The notes: a model not told the origin generated them from the sequence alone. A stretch of DNA of 42,534 bases from Variovorax sp. WDL1 (GCF_001541225.1 NZ_LMTS01000247.1:55188-97721); one strand, 5' to 3'. Shown: positions 7,318 through 15,575, counted from the first letter of the stretch. Program-made: numbers and translations.

Positions 7318-8091
7318 ATGGCCAGCCAGCGGCCAGGGTTTCCGGTGCGGCTCACGCCCACCGCATCGGCGGCGACGCGTGGTCGGCCCTCGGCCGTTCC
7401 TGTGAAACCGCTCGTTCACCACACGCCATCCATGGCATCGGAGGCGGTGCGCGCCCGAATGGTCCAGCGGCTCGCGGCGCAGGGCGTCGCCGACACGCGC
7501 GTGGTGCGTGCCATGAACACGGTGGAGCGTCATCGATTCGTCGACAGCGCCTTGGTAAACCAGGCGTACGAAGACACGAGCCTGCCGATCGGACTGGGCC
7601 AGACCATCTCGAAGCCCAGCGTGGTGGCGCGCATGATCGAATTGCTGCTGGGTGCGCCTGCGATGGCGAACAAGCCCGGCGATCGACTTGGACGCGTGCT
7701 CGAGATCGGTACCGGCTGCGGCTACCAGGCCGCGGTGCTGAGCCATGTCGCAACGGAGGTCTACAGCATCGAGCGCCTGCGTGGCCTGCATGAGCGGGCG
7801 CGCGCCAATCTGCGCCCGTTCCGCCTGGCCACGGTCCACCTCCTGCTTGGCGACGGCATGGTGGGCTATGCAAAGGGCGCACCCTATGCCGGCATCATTG
7901 CCGCTGCCGGCGGCGATGCGGTGCCGGAGACATGGCTCGAGCAGCTCGCCATCGGCGGGCGCATCGTCGCGCCGACACAGTCGGCCAAGGGTGGACAGGC
8001 CCTCGTCGTCATCGACAAGACGGCACGCGGACTGGAGCGCCGCGTTCTTGAGGCGGTTCACTTTGTCCCCCTAAAATCGGGAATTGCTTGA
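7318..8091 (+). CDS. pcm: Protein-L-isoaspartate O-methyltransferase
   Basis: A 257-aa SAM-dependent repair enzyme that methylates isoaspartyl residues in damaged proteins. Seen: VRAMNTVERHRFVDS and EDTSLPIGLGQTISKPSVVARM (the PCMT substrate region), and SAM motif I LEIGTGCGYQAAVLS. E. coli Pcm is 208 aa; this form has about 45 extra N-terminal residues that are Pro/Ala/Thr-rich. ATG 7318 lies 2 nt after the surE stop but has no clear SD. ATG 7432 (MASEAVRARM) is an alternative that gives a family-length protein. The gene is coupled to surE and lies 11 nt before nlpD. Confidence 0.93.
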   Translation: MASQRPGFPVRLTPTASAATRGRPSAVPVKPLVHHTPSMASEAVRARMVQRLAAQGVADTRVVRAMNTVERHRFVDSALVNQAYEDTSLPIGLGQTISKPSVVARMIELLLGAPAMANKPGDRLGRVLEIGTGCGYQAAVLSHVATEVYSIERLRGLHERARANLRPFRLATVHLLLGDGMVGYAKGAPYAGIIAAAGGDAVPETWLEQLAIGGRIVAPTQSAKGGQALVVIDKTARGLERRVLEAVHFVPLKSGIA

Positions 8092-8102
8092 AGGAAGAAC
8101 AC

Positions 8103-9038
8103 ATGCAGGGTATTGGCAATCGGGGCTGGCTTGCTGGCGTGACGCTGCTGGTCGCACTCTTGATTGCGGGGTGTGCCGCGAAGCGCGGGCCCGTTCCGGT
8201 CGAGGACCGCGGCACGATGATCGGCGCGCCAGTTGCTGCTGCGTCGACTGCTGCGGGCGTACCTCCCATCACCACCGATGCATCGGGCAAGCCGCTGCCG
8301 GGCATCGAGAATTACGGCAAGCCTGGCTACTACGCGGTGCGTCCCGGCGACACCATCCGCCGCATCGGCACGGAGACGGGTCAAAACTGGCGTGACATCG
8401 CGCGCTGGAACAATCTCGAGAATCCCGACCTGATCGAAGTGGGTCAGGTACTGCGCGTGATTCCGCCTGCGGGCGCCACGACGCCGCCGGGAGCAACGCC
8501 TGCGCCCCTCGCCTCCGATGCAGCGCGGACCGCCGCGCCGACACCTGCCCCCGGACCCGCCGCTGCTGCCGCGCCGGCGCCCACTGCTGCCGCGAGCGCG
8601 GCCGCCAAACCGACGCCGTCCATCGTGACTGCCTCGCCTGCGACGCCGGCCGCGACGGCGTCCGGGGACGAAGATGTGGGCTGGATCTGGCCTGCACACG
8701 GTTCGTTGATCGCGGGTTTCGACGAGGCAAAGAACAAGGGCCTGGACATCGGCGGCAAGGCCGGCGACTCGGTGCTCGCCGCGGCCGACGGGCGGGTCGT
8801 CTACGCCGGCGCCGGACTGCGCGGCTACGGCAACCTGATCATCCTCAAACACAACAACACCTATCTCACCGCCTACGCCCACAACCGGACGCTGCTGGTG
8901 AAGGAGGACCAGTCGGTGCAGAAGGGCCAGAAGATTGCCGAGATGGGCAACAGCGACGCGGACCGCGTGAAGCTGCACTTCGAGATCCGCCGGCAGGGCA
9001 AGCCTGTCGATCCGGCGCGTTACCTCCCCGCCCGGTAG
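8103..9038 (+). CDS. nlpD: NlpD-like LysM/M23 lipoprotein, murein hydrolase activator
   Basis: A 311-aa envelope lipoprotein. The signal peptide ends in lipobox IAGC (Cys-24). A LysM peptidoglycan-binding domain is at about 77-122 (YYAVRPGDTIRRIG...VGQVLRVI), then an Ala/Pro/Thr-rich linker (about 125-205), then a LytM/M23 domain (about 207-308). The M23 zinc ligands are lost: the HxxxD region reads NKGLDIGG, and the HxH motif reads KLHFE. It therefore should not cut peptidoglycan itself but activate an amidase such as AmiC, as E. coli NlpD does. ATG 8103 has AAGGAAGA upstream; the in-frame TTG at 8088 is rejected. In many proteobacteria the main rpoS promoter lies inside nlpD. Confidence 0.94.
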   Translation: MQGIGNRGWLAGVTLLVALLIAGCAAKRGPVPVEDRGTMIGAPVAAASTAAGVPPITTDASGKPLPGIENYGKPGYYAVRPGDTIRRIGTETGQNWRDIARWNNLENPDLIEVGQVLRVIPPAGATTPPGATPAPLASDAARTAAPTPAPGPAAAAAPAPTAAASAAAKPTPSIVTASPATPAATASGDEDVGWIWPAHGSLIAGFDEAKNKGLDIGGKAGDSVLAAADGRVVYAGAGLRGYGNLIILKHNNTYLTAYAHNRTLLVKEDQSVQKGQKIAEMGNSDADRVKLHFEIRRQGKPVDPARYLPAR

Positions 9039-9046
9039 GACCATGC

Positions 9047-10075
9047 ATGGCCGCCTCTCGCCCGCGTCGCGCCCAGATCGTGCAGCGCGCGGCCGGCGGC
9101 GGTGGTGCCGCACCCTTCAGCGCCTTCGGGCCGGCTGGTCCCGCGGAGGAGGCGGCCGATGCCGACAGTGAGACGGCGCGGCCGATCTCTCGTGACGGCG
9201 CGTCGCTCGATATCGGCGGCGAGGGCGGCGATTCGTTGACGCTCTACCTGCGTGAGATCCGGCGCACCGACTTGTTCACGCCCGACGAGGAATTTCGCAC
9301 GGCCTGCGCCGCGCGCAGCGGGGACTTCTCGGCACGGCAGTCCATGATCGAGCACAACCTGCGACTCGTGGTGAACATCGCCAAGGGCTATCTCGGCCGA
9401 GGTGTACCGCTGGCGGACCTGATCGAAGAGGGCAACCTCGGGCTGATGCATGCGATCAACAAGTTCGAACCCGAACGCGGTTTTCGCTTCTCGACTTACG
9501 CCACCTGGTGGATCCGCCAGTCGGTCGAGCGCGCAGCCATGATGCAGGCGCGCGCGATTCGACTGCCGGTGCATGTGGTGCGCGAACTGCAGCAGGTGAT
9601 GCGTGCCCGGCGCACGCTGGAAGGCGATGCAGACTTCATCGCCCGCCGCCCTGACGGCGTGCGGGTGGAAGATGTCGCGGCGCTGCTGGGCCGCGAGGTG
9701 CAGGCGGTGGCCGATCTGATGGCGCTGGCCGAGGCGCCGCGTTCGCTCGATGCCGGCAGCGAACGCAGTGAGGACAGCTTCAGCCTGGCAGACACGGTCG
9801 CTTCGGAGGACGAGCACAGTGATCCGACTGGCATCACGCAGACGCATGAAGTCGAGAAGCTCCTCGATCAGTGGATCCAGGCGCTGAGCGAGCGCGAGCG
9901 CGAGGTATTGGAAGGGCGCTACGGCCTCCACGACCGCGATCCGGAGACACTCGAAGTATTGAGCGTGCGCCTGGGCCTCACGCGCGAGCGCGTGCGGCAG
10001 ATCCAGAACGAGGCCCTTGCCAAGATGCGCCGCCAGCTTGCACGAGCGGGCGTGCAGCGCGACGCGCTCCTGTAG
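9047..10075 (+). CDS. rpoS: RNA polymerase sigma factor RpoS
   Basis: A 342-aa sigma-70 family factor for the general stress and stationary-phase response. Seen: region 1.2 (DSLTLYLREIRRTDLFTPDEE), region 2 with LVVNIAKGYLGRGVPLADLI, EEGNLGLMHAINKFEPERG and FRFSTYATWWIRQSVERA, region 3, and region 4.2 with the helix-turn-helix LEVLSVRLGLTRERVRQIQNEALAKMR. The N-terminal 60 residues are Ala/Gly-rich. Its position after nlpD (8 nt) and its length (E. coli RpoS 330 aa) separate it from RpoD and RpoH. Start ATG 9047 partly overlaps ATGCATGG; the alternative ATG 9043 is out of frame. Confidence 0.96.
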   Translation: MAASRPRRAQIVQRAAGGGGAAPFSAFGPAGPAEEAADADSETARPISRDGASLDIGGEGGDSLTLYLREIRRTDLFTPDEEFRTACAARSGDFSARQSMIEHNLRLVVNIAKGYLGRGVPLADLIEEGNLGLMHAINKFEPERGFRFSTYATWWIRQSVERAAMMQARAIRLPVHVVRELQQVMRARRTLEGDADFIARRPDGVRVEDVAALLGREVQAVADLMALAEAPRSLDAGSERSEDSFSLADTVASEDEHSDPTGITQTHEVEKLLDQWIQALSEREREVLEGRYGLHDRDPETLEVLSVRLGLTRERVRQIQNEALAKMRRQLARAGVQRDALL

Positions 10076-10116
10076 GCGCACTCCGGGCGGGCATGCCGCC
10101 CTGAGACAATCCATCC

Positions 10117-11553
10117 ATGACGGATCCGACAGAAAAGAAAGAAGCGCAGCAGCAGCTTCACGATGAATGGCTGCAGGTCGAGTCGCTCGACCTCGATGCT
10201 CAGGGCGTGGCACACAAGGCCAGCGGCATGGTGGTGTTCATCGAGGGCGCGCTGCCTTTCGAGGAAGTGCAGCTCAAGGTGCAGCGCAGGAAGAACAACT
10301 GGGAGCAGGGCACGGTGACTGCGATTCGCCGTGAATCCTCGCAGCGCGTGCGTCCCGGGTGCCCGCATTTCGGGTTGCATGCCGGTGCTTGTGGCGGCTG
10401 CAAGATGCAGCACCTCGACGCCGCGGCGCAGGTGGCGGTGAAGCAGCGTGCGCTCGAAGACAACCTGTGGCATCTGGGCAAGGTGCGGCCTGAGAATATG
10501 CTGCGGCCGCTCGAGGGTCCCGCCTGGCACTATCGTTATCGCGCCCGACTCTCGGTGCGTCATGTCGTCAAGAAGGGCGCGGTACTGATCGGCTTCCACG
10601 AACGCAAGAGCCGCTATCTCGCCGACATGCAGGTGTGTCCCGTGCTGCCGGCGCGCGTCAGTGCCATGCTGATGCCGCTGCGCGAGCTCATCGGATCGAT
10701 GGATGCCCGCGATACCTGCCCGCAGATCGAGCTGGCCTGCGGCGATGCGCCTGACGGCGCCGAGCTCGGGGTGATTGCGCTGGTACTGCGCCACCTGGAG
10801 CCCCTGTCGGTCGGGGATATCGCACGGCTCAAGGCCTTTGCGGCCGTGCATGAGGGGGTGCAGTGGTGGCTGCAGGCGAAAGGGCCAGAGACGGTTCGGC
10901 TGCTTGAATCCAACGGGCCGATGCTGGCCTACCAGTTGCCGGAGTTCGGCGTCACGATGCCCTTCAAGCCGACCGATTTCACGCAGGTCAACGCATCCAT
11001 CAATCGTGCGCTCGTCAGCCGCGCATTGCGCCTGCTCGACGTGCAGGCGGAGGACCGCGTCATCGACTGGTTCTGCGGACTGGGCAATTTCACGCTCCCG
11101 CTCGCAACCCGTGCTCGGGAGGTTCTGGGCATCGAAGGCAGCGCCACGCTGGTCGCCAGGGCGACGGAGAACCTGGCGCGCAACCAGGCCCCAGCGGCCG
11201 GCCGGGGAGCGCTGGCTCCGACCCGCTTCGTCGCGCGCAACCTGTTCGAGATCACGCCCGCGATGCTGATGGCGGACGGCGCAGCAGACAAATGGCTGGT
11301 GGATCCGCCGCGCGAGGGCGCCTTTGCGCTGGCCAAGGCGCTGGCCGATCTGCATCAGGAGGCCGACCTAGCCATTGAGGGCTGGACGCCGCCCAGGCGG
11401 ATCGTCTACGTCAGCTGCAATCCATCGACCCTGGCGCGCGATGCGGGCCTGTTGGTCCATCAGGCGGGCTATCGTTGCACTTTCGCGGGCGTGGTCAACA
11501 TGTTCCCCCACACGGCGCACGTCGAGTCGATTGCGGTGTTCGATCTGCCATGA
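10117..11553 (+). CDS. rlmD: 23S rRNA (uracil-1939-C5)-methyltransferase RlmD
   Basis: A 478-aa SAM-dependent RNA m5U methyltransferase with an iron-sulfur cluster. Seen: an N-terminal TRAM-like beta domain (residues 15-75, VESLDLDAQGVAHKASGMVVF), the [4Fe-4S] cysteine set in CPHFGLHAGACGGCKMQH, a SAM-binding DWFCGLGNFTLPLA motif, DPPREGA, and the catalytic-Cys region VYVSCNPSTLARD. Length is somewhat above E. coli RlmD (433 aa). It follows rpoS by 41 bp and may share its transcript. RlmC and TrmA are less likely because of the Cys-cluster spacing and the TRAM domain. Confidence 0.93.
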   Translation: MTDPTEKKEAQQQLHDEWLQVESLDLDAQGVAHKASGMVVFIEGALPFEEVQLKVQRRKNNWEQGTVTAIRRESSQRVRPGCPHFGLHAGACGGCKMQHLDAAAQVAVKQRALEDNLWHLGKVRPENMLRPLEGPAWHYRYRARLSVRHVVKKGAVLIGFHERKSRYLADMQVCPVLPARVSAMLMPLRELIGSMDARDTCPQIELACGDAPDGAELGVIALVLRHLEPLSVGDIARLKAFAAVHEGVQWWLQAKGPETVRLLESNGPMLAYQLPEFGVTMPFKPTDFTQVNASINRALVSRALRLLDVQAEDRVIDWFCGLGNFTLPLATRAREVLGIEGSATLVARATENLARNQAPAAGRGALAPTRFVARNLFEITPAMLMADGAADKWLVDPPREGAFALAKALADLHQEADLAIEGWTPPRRIVYVSCNPSTLARDAGLLVHQAGYRCTFAGVVNMFPHTAHVESIAVFDLP

Positions 11554-11573
11554 AAAAAGGGCCCGAAGGCCCT
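11553..11573 (-). terminator. Terminator of the BI-1 family gene
   Basis: AGGGCC (11558-11563) / GGCCCT (11568-11573) stem with a tetraloop. The A-run at 11553-11558 is a T-run on the minus strand, so it mainly ends the minus-strand BI-1 transcript. It abuts the rlmD stop and may also slow the converging transcript. Confidence 0.8.
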
Positions 11574-11595
11574 GTTTCAGCTGAGGTGCCGAAGA

Positions 11596-12297
11596 TCAGT
11601 CGCGCTCTCCGCCGAAGATGCCCAGCAGGGCCAGCAGGCTCTGGAACACGTTGAACATGTCCAGGTAGAGCGCCAACGTGGCGCTGATGTAGTTGGTCTC
11701 GCCGCCGTCCATGATCTGCTTGAGGTCATAGAGCATGAAAGCCGAGAAGATGCCGATCGCTGCGACCGAGATCGCGAGCATGCCGGCGCTGGAGCCGACG
11801 AACACGTTGATGATTGCGCCGATCATCAGGACCAGAGCCCCGACGAACAGCCATTTGCCCATCCCCGAGAGGTCGCGCTTGATCACCGTGGCCAGCGAGG
11901 CCATCACGAAGAATACGCCGGCGGTACCGCCGAAGGCCGTCATGATCAGCTCGGAGCCGTTCTTGAAGCCCAGCACCATGGCGATGAGGCGCGACAGCAT
12001 CAGGCCCATGAAGAAGGTGAAGCCGAGCAGCACGGGAACGCCGGCGGCGGAGTTCTTGGTCTTCTCTATGGCGAAGATGAAGGCGAAGGCACCGCCCAGG
12101 AATACCATCAGGCCGATGCCGCCGCTGAGGGAGCGGGTGATGCCGGTTGCGACGCCCAGCCACGCACCCAGCACGGTGGGCAGAAGGCTCAGGGCGAGCA
12201 GCCAATAGGTGTTGCGCAGGACGCGCTGCCGCTCTGCTTGCGGCAGCGCCTGGCCGTAGCCGACGGAAGTGGCAAGGGTGTTGACGCGGTCGTTCAT
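11596..12297 (-). CDS. Bax inhibitor-1/YccA family inner membrane protein
   Basis: A 233-aa polytopic membrane protein of the UPF0005/BI-1 family, with about seven hydrophobic helices (for example YWLLALSLLPTVLGAW, GLMVFLGGAFAFIFAI, ALVLMIGAIINVFVG and LAISVAAIGIFSAFMLYDL). The family signature FSAFMLYDLKQIM and the C-terminal ISATLALYLDMFNVF segment are present. E. coli YccA binds and modulates FtsH, and other members are pH-gated calcium leak channels; the exact role here is unknown. ATG 12297 has an AGGAG SD and is preferred over a start 60 bp upstream. Confidence 0.9.
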   Translation of the reverse strand: MNDRVNTLATSVGYGQALPQAERQRVLRNTYWLLALSLLPTVLGAWLGVATGITRSLSGGIGLMVFLGGAFAFIFAIEKTKNSAAGVPVLLGFTFFMGLMLSRLIAMVLGFKNGSELIMTAFGGTAGVFFVMASLATVIKRDLSGMGKWLFVGALVLMIGAIINVFVGSSAGMLAISVAAIGIFSAFMLYDLKQIMDGGETNYISATLALYLDMFNVFQSLLALLGIFGGERD

Positions 12298-12473
12298 TGC
12301 TGAAACTCCTGATGTTGGCTGCGAAGCTGCAGTTGGGGTCATTCTAGGGGGCTGCAAGGATCCGTCTGCGAAAAGACCCGCCTCGGCATGGCGCTAAAGC
12401 GCATCCTGCATTTCGTCAGTGATCAGGCAGGCTCGGGCGCTATGCTTGGTGTTTGCCCACTATTCGCAAGACC

Positions 12474-12881
12474 ATGAAGACCAAGTCTTTTCTCGAACTC
12501 GTCGACGTCAAGGCGATCGCCGCCGCTGCCGAGGCTGAAGCGCTCAAGAACAACTGGGCCGTGACCATCGCCATTGCAGACGATGCCGGCAACCTGCTGT
12601 GGCTGCAGCGGTTGGATGGTGCCGCCGCCATCTCGTCCCATATCGCGCCCGCCAAGGCCCACACGGCAGCCATGGGGCGACGCGAGAGCAAGGTCTATGA
12701 AGACATGGTCAACGGGGGGCGTACTTCGTTTCTGTCGGCGCCTGGCATGGACGGCCTGCTCGAGGGTGGCGTGCCCATCGTCAAGGATGGCCAAGTGATC
12801 GGGGCGGTCGGCGTTAGCGGCGTCAAGTCCAACGAAGACGCCCAGATCGCCAGGGCGGGCATCGCTGCGATCGGTCTCTGA
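12474..12881 (+). CDS. GlcG/HbpS family protein (DUF336)
   Basis: A 135-aa protein of the GlcG/HbpS fold. Seen: KAIAAAAEAEALKNNWAVTIAIADDAGNLL, AHTAAMGRRES and a glycine-rich GGVPIVKDGQVIGAVGVSGV loop typical of the family. Some members bind heme or a corrinoid cofactor (HbpS, PduO C-terminal domain); others lie in glycolate or glycerol operons without a proven role. ATG 12474 is used; an in-frame TTG 21 bp upstream lacks SD support. It is divergent from the BI-1 gene and followed by a terminator. A link to the nearby heme/iron genes is possible but unproven. Confidence 0.85.
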   Translation: MKTKSFLELVDVKAIAAAAEAEALKNNWAVTIAIADDAGNLLWLQRLDGAAAISSHIAPAKAHTAAMGRRESKVYEDMVNGGRTSFLSAPGMDGLLEGGVPIVKDGQVIGAVGVSGVKSNEDAQIARAGIAAIGL

Positions 12882-12901
12882 CGCCAAGGCCTCCAAGCAA
12901 A

Positions 12902-12927
12902 ATGCCGACCTCCAGTCGGCATCTTTT
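12902..12927 (+). terminator. Terminator after the GlcG-like gene
   Basis: ATGCCGAC (12902-12909) / GTCGGCAT (12915-12922) perfect 8-bp stem, 5-nt loop, then CTTTT. Confidence 0.8.
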
Positions 12928-12950
12928 GGGAGTCAAGGTGGAAAAAAAGC

Positions 12951-13045
12951 TTGGCTAGTCGGCACGAAGCCGTTGGCTAGCAAAAACGACCCTTCGGAGA
13001 TCGCATCTCCTCGAGTCGCCCCACGATGAAACTTGCGCGAGGGGC
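12951..13045. other. Gap after hemP: short direct repeat and hairpins
   Basis: TTGGCTAG occurs twice (12951-12958 and 12973-12980). GGAGAT/ATCTCC (12996-13001 and 13005-13010) forms a 6-bp hairpin with a TTTTT stretch downstream in the minus direction, so it could be a weak terminator for hemP. No gene is seen. Confidence 0.4.
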
Positions 13046-13055
13046 GAGCTGATGA

Positions 13056-13268
13056 CTACTTCGTGAGGATCAGCTTGCCGAGTTTGGTGGCTTGGAGCCG
13101 ATACAACGAGCCGTTGTGCATGATGCCTACGGTCTTGCCTCCCTTGAGAAGATCCGCGCTCTCGAAGAGGGGCGCGGGCCGAGGAGGCTCACTGCTTGCG
13201 CGGCCACCGCCCGCATGATCGAGCGAGGGATGGCTCAGGACATTGAACGCGTTGGGCACGGCGTGCAT
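13056..13268 (-). CDS. hemP: Hemin uptake protein HemP
   Basis: A 70-aa small protein of the HemP family. The conserved C-terminal block GKTVGIMHNGSLYRLQATKLGKLILTK reads as the HemP consensus (R/K-x-V-x-I-x-H-x-G-x-x-Y-x-L-R-x-T-R-x-G-K-L-I-L-T-K). The N-terminal 40 residues are variable. Known hemP genes lie at heme-uptake loci under Fur, and in Burkholderia HemP is needed for heme use. AAGGAT SD precedes the ATG. Here it follows exbD by 90 bp and has its own Fur box, but no heme TonB receptor is encoded next to it. Confidence 0.85.
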   Translation of the reverse strand: MHAVPNAFNVLSHPSLDHAGGGRASSEPPRPAPLFESADLLKGGKTVGIMHNGSLYRLQATKLGKLILTK

Positions 13269-13297
13269 CGGAATCCTTCATCGAAACGATGATTGAA

Positions 13298-13312
13298 TGA
13301 TAATGATTCTCA
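13298..13312 (-). promoter_or_regulatory. Fur box upstream of hemP
   Basis: TGATAAT-G-ATTCTCA on the plus strand matches the 7-1-7 Fur consensus TGATAAT-N-ATTATCA at 13 of 14 defined positions. It lies about 30-44 bp upstream of the hemP ATG, a location that would block RNA polymerase when iron is plentiful. Confidence 0.85.
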
Positions 13313-13358
13313 ACAAAAAGTCAATCGGCACGATGTGTTTTCTGCTCGCATGCCGCGG

Positions 13359-13772
13359 CTATTTTGCTTCAGGTTCGGTAATGAAGCCGATCTTGCGCAC
13401 GCCGGCTTCGCGTGCCGCAGACATGGCTTGCGCAACGCGCTCGTAGCGCACCGCCTTGTCGCCGCGGATGTGCAGTTCGGGCTGCGGGTCCTTGGCGGCC
13501 TCGGCTGCCAGGCGCGTTTTCAGTTCGCCGTCCTCGATCTTCTGCTCGTTCCAGTAATAGCTGCCGTCGGCCGCCACCGTGAACAGGATGTTCTGCGGCT
13601 TGGTCTGCTCCGGCTCGCTGCTGGCACGGGGAAGATCGATGTTCACCGCGTGCTTCATCACCGGGACGGTGATGATGAAGATGATCAGGAGCACCAGCAT
13701 GACGTCGACCAGCGGCGTCATGTTGATCTCGTTCATTACCTCGTCCGGTTCGTCCTGGGTACCAAAAGCCAT
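13359..13772 (-). CDS. exbD: Biopolymer transport protein ExbD
   Basis: A 137-aa inner membrane proton-motive component of the TonB complex. Seen: one membrane helix (about residues 23-43, VDVMLVLLIIFIITVPV) preceded by MNEINMTPLVDVML, which holds the conserved membrane Asp needed for proton use, and a periplasmic domain (VAADGSYYWNEQKI, LHIRGDKAVRYERV). ATG 13772 has a GAGGAA SD. It lies 7 bp after exbB in the order tonB-exbB-exbD-hemP. Confidence 0.94.
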   Translation of the reverse strand: MAFGTQDEPDEVMNEINMTPLVDVMLVLLIIFIITVPVMKHAVNIDLPRASSEPEQTKPQNILFTVAADGSYYWNEQKIEDGELKTRLAAEAAKDPQPELHIRGDKAVRYERVAQAMSAAREAGVRKIGFITEPEAK

Positions 13773-13779
13773 GTGTTCC

Positions 13780-14493
13780 TCAGCTTTTCTTGAGCGGGAC
13801 CACGGTGGCCTCGACGCCGCTTTGCACCCGCGCCCCGGTGACGAAGTAGGCATGCAGGTCATGCGCGAAGCTGTTGAGCTTGGTCAGCACGAACTTGTTG
13901 CCGCGCACCAATGCGTTGTAGCCCAGCACCGCTGGAATGGCGACAGCCAGGCCCAGCGCTGTCATGATCAGTGCTTCGCCGATCGGTCCAGCCACCTTGT
14001 CGATGGTGGCTTGACCGGCCGAGCCGATGCTCATCAGGGCGTGATAGATGCCCCACACCGTCCCGAACAGCCCGATAAACGGCGCCGTGGAGCCGACGGA
14101 GGCCAGGATGGCGAGGCCTGTCTGCAGGCGCGCGGTGAATTCGTCGATGCCGTTGCGCAGCGCGCGGGTGATCCAGTCGCTGACGTCGAGCGCGTCGTGC
14201 AGATGCGCCTTGGTATTGCGATGGTGCGCCGCGGCCTCGCGACCTTCCAGCGCCAGCGCACGGAATGGGTTGCCGCCTTCATTGCCGAGCTTGTTCAGCG
14301 CGGTGGCAAAGTCTTCGCTGTGCCAGAAGTCCTGCGAACGCTTGGCAAGGCGCTTGTACCGGATGATGTCGAGCGCCTTGATCAGGATCACGATCCACGA
14401 CGCGAGCGACATGCCGATCAGAAGCAGGGCCACAGCCCGGGTGACGAAGTCGCCCTGATTCCAGACGTTCATCAGGCCAAAGTGGGAATCCAT
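13780..14493 (-). CDS. exbB: Biopolymer transport protein ExbB (MotA/TolQ/ExbB family)
   Basis: A 237-aa inner membrane proton channel subunit of the TonB system. Seen: three membrane helices, the first at about 17-37, then the conserved LASVGSTAPFIGLFGTVWGI and GEALIMTALGLAVAIPAVLGYN segments of the family. ATG 14493 with a GGAG SD is preferred over GTG 14499 because its spacing is better. The context (tonB upstream, exbD downstream) supports ExbB over TolQ. Confidence 0.93.
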   Translation of the reverse strand: MDSHFGLMNVWNQGDFVTRAVALLLIGMSLASWIVILIKALDIIRYKRLAKRSQDFWHSEDFATALNKLGNEGGNPFRALALEGREAAAHHRNTKAHLHDALDVSDWITRALRNGIDEFTARLQTGLAILASVGSTAPFIGLFGTVWGIYHALMSIGSAGQATIDKVAGPIGEALIMTALGLAVAIPAVLGYNALVRGNKFVLTKLNSFAHDLHAYFVTGARVQSGVEATVVPLKKS

Positions 14494-14511
14494 AAACACT
14501 CCAAGGAAGAT

Positions 14512-15204
14512 TTAGTTCAGTACGAAGTTGACAGGAGCGTCGTAGGACATCGTTTGCGCGACGCCGCCGACCTTGCCGGGTGAGAAGCGGCACCTCAGCA
14601 TGGTCTCTCTTGCAGCCTCATCCAGGCGGTCGAAGCCGCTCGACTTGCGAATATCCGCCTGCTTCGGCAAACCATCAGCGCCCACGACGACCTTGACAAT
14701 GACCTTGCCCTGCTCGCCGAGGCGCTTGCTCATTGCCGGGTAGTTGGGCTTGCAGCTTTGCGCATACTGCGCATCCGCGGAAGGAAGCTGCACGGCGGGT
14801 GGTGCCGGCGGAGCGGGGGGCGGTGCGGGCGGTGCCGGTGGGGCGGGTGGTGCGATAGGGGCCGGAGGCGGAGGAGGTTCGACCGTCCCCACGGGGGCAT
14901 TTGGCGCGGGCGCGGGTTTGGGTTCGCGAATCGCCTGGGGCCGCGGTGGGGGTGGCGCCTTGGTGATCTGAGGCTTTGGTGGTGGTGGCGGCGGCGGAGG
15001 GGGGGGCACCTCCTTCGGCTTGGGCGGCTCGATGAATTCGGCCAGGATCTCTACCGGGATGACAACCTCGGCGGCCCGCCGCAGCAGACCGCTTTGCAAC
15101 GCCCAGAGCGCCGCAACATGGAATAGAACGACGCTGCCCGCGATGAGCGCATTGCGAGAGAAGCCCAGGACGGAGGGGGGCGACGGAGAGAAGCGGTCAG
15201 ACAC
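14512..15204 (-). CDS. tonB: Energy transducer TonB
   Basis: About 230 aa. It couples the proton gradient to outer-membrane receptors. Seen: an N-terminal anchor (about 19-37, ALIAGSVVLFHVAALWAL), a very proline-rich periplasmic spacer (about 58-145, with runs of 10 Pro and many PPAPPA units), and a C-terminal TonB domain (about 150-230) with YPAMSKRLGEQGKVIVKVVV and RCRFSPG. No ATG fits. GTG 15204 and TTG 15210 are the candidate starts and neither has a good SD, so the start is uncertain. It heads the tonB-exbB-exbD gene set. Confidence 0.88.
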   Translation of the reverse strand: MSDRFSPSPPSVLGFSRNALIAGSVVLFHVAALWALQSGLLRRAAEVVIPVEILAEFIEPPKPKEVPPPPPPPPPPKPQITKAPPPPRPQAIREPKPAPAPNAPVGTVEPPPPPAPIAPPAPPAPPAPPPAPPAPPAVQLPSADAQYAQSCKPNYPAMSKRLGEQGKVIVKVVVGADGLPKQADIRKSSGFDRLDEAARETMLRCRFSPGKVGGVAQTMSYDAPVNFVLN

Positions 15205-15261
15205 GATCAAACATTCAAGTGCCGGACACCGTCGAGGCGCCGGGTACAGAACCGCTGGCTG

Positions 15262-15336
15262 TTACCTATGAAAAATCCACCAGGCGGAGCCGCTGACGAT
15301 GATCAGGCTGATGCCGAGGGCCGAGAAGAGTTCCAT
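15262..15336 (-). CDS. Possible 24-aa single-helix membrane microprotein
   Basis: An ATG-initiated ORF encodes MELFSALGISLIIVSGSAWW followed by IFHR: one hydrophobic helix with a basic C-terminus. It overlaps the 3' end of bfd by 34 bp and sits between bfd and tonB on the same strand. An AGGA lies close to the start but at poor spacing. It could be real or chance; no homologue is recognised. Confidence 0.3.
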   Translation of the reverse strand: MELFSALGISLIIVSGSAWWIFHR

Positions 15337-15575
15337 GTCCTGCTGTCCGTGATGGGTCTGGCAAGCTGGATCGAACTCGGCTCCGATTCGCGGTTGAGCG
15401 CAGCGATCGGGTGGGAGGCGCTGCACTGTGCGACCACGTCGCGTGCGCAGCTCTCGCATTGGCCGCATTGTGTCGCGACGCCGAGTTCGAATTGCACGTC
15501 GTCGAAAGTCATCCCGGCCCGCACGTGGCGTGCGATCTCACGGTCAGACACTCGGCGACATACGCAAACGATCAT
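15303..15575 (-). CDS. bfd: Bacterioferritin-associated ferredoxin (BFD-like [2Fe-2S])
   Basis: A 90-aa protein. The N-terminal 55 residues are the BFD fold: MIVCVCRRVSDREI with Cys-4 and Cys-6, then LGVATQCGQCESCARDV with Cys-37 and Cys-40, giving the CxC-x~30-CxxC [2Fe-2S] ligand pattern. BFD delivers electrons to bacterioferritin to release stored iron when iron is scarce. The C-terminal 35 residues are a non-conserved tail, longer than E. coli Bfd (64 aa). ATG 15575 is chosen because it gives the invariant N-terminus. The gene lies just downstream of bfr on the same strand, which supports the function. Confidence 0.92.
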   Translation of the reverse strand: MIVCVCRRVSDREIARHVRAGMTFDDVQFELGVATQCGQCESCARDVVAQCSASHPIAALNRESEPSSIQLARPITDSRTWNSSRPSASA

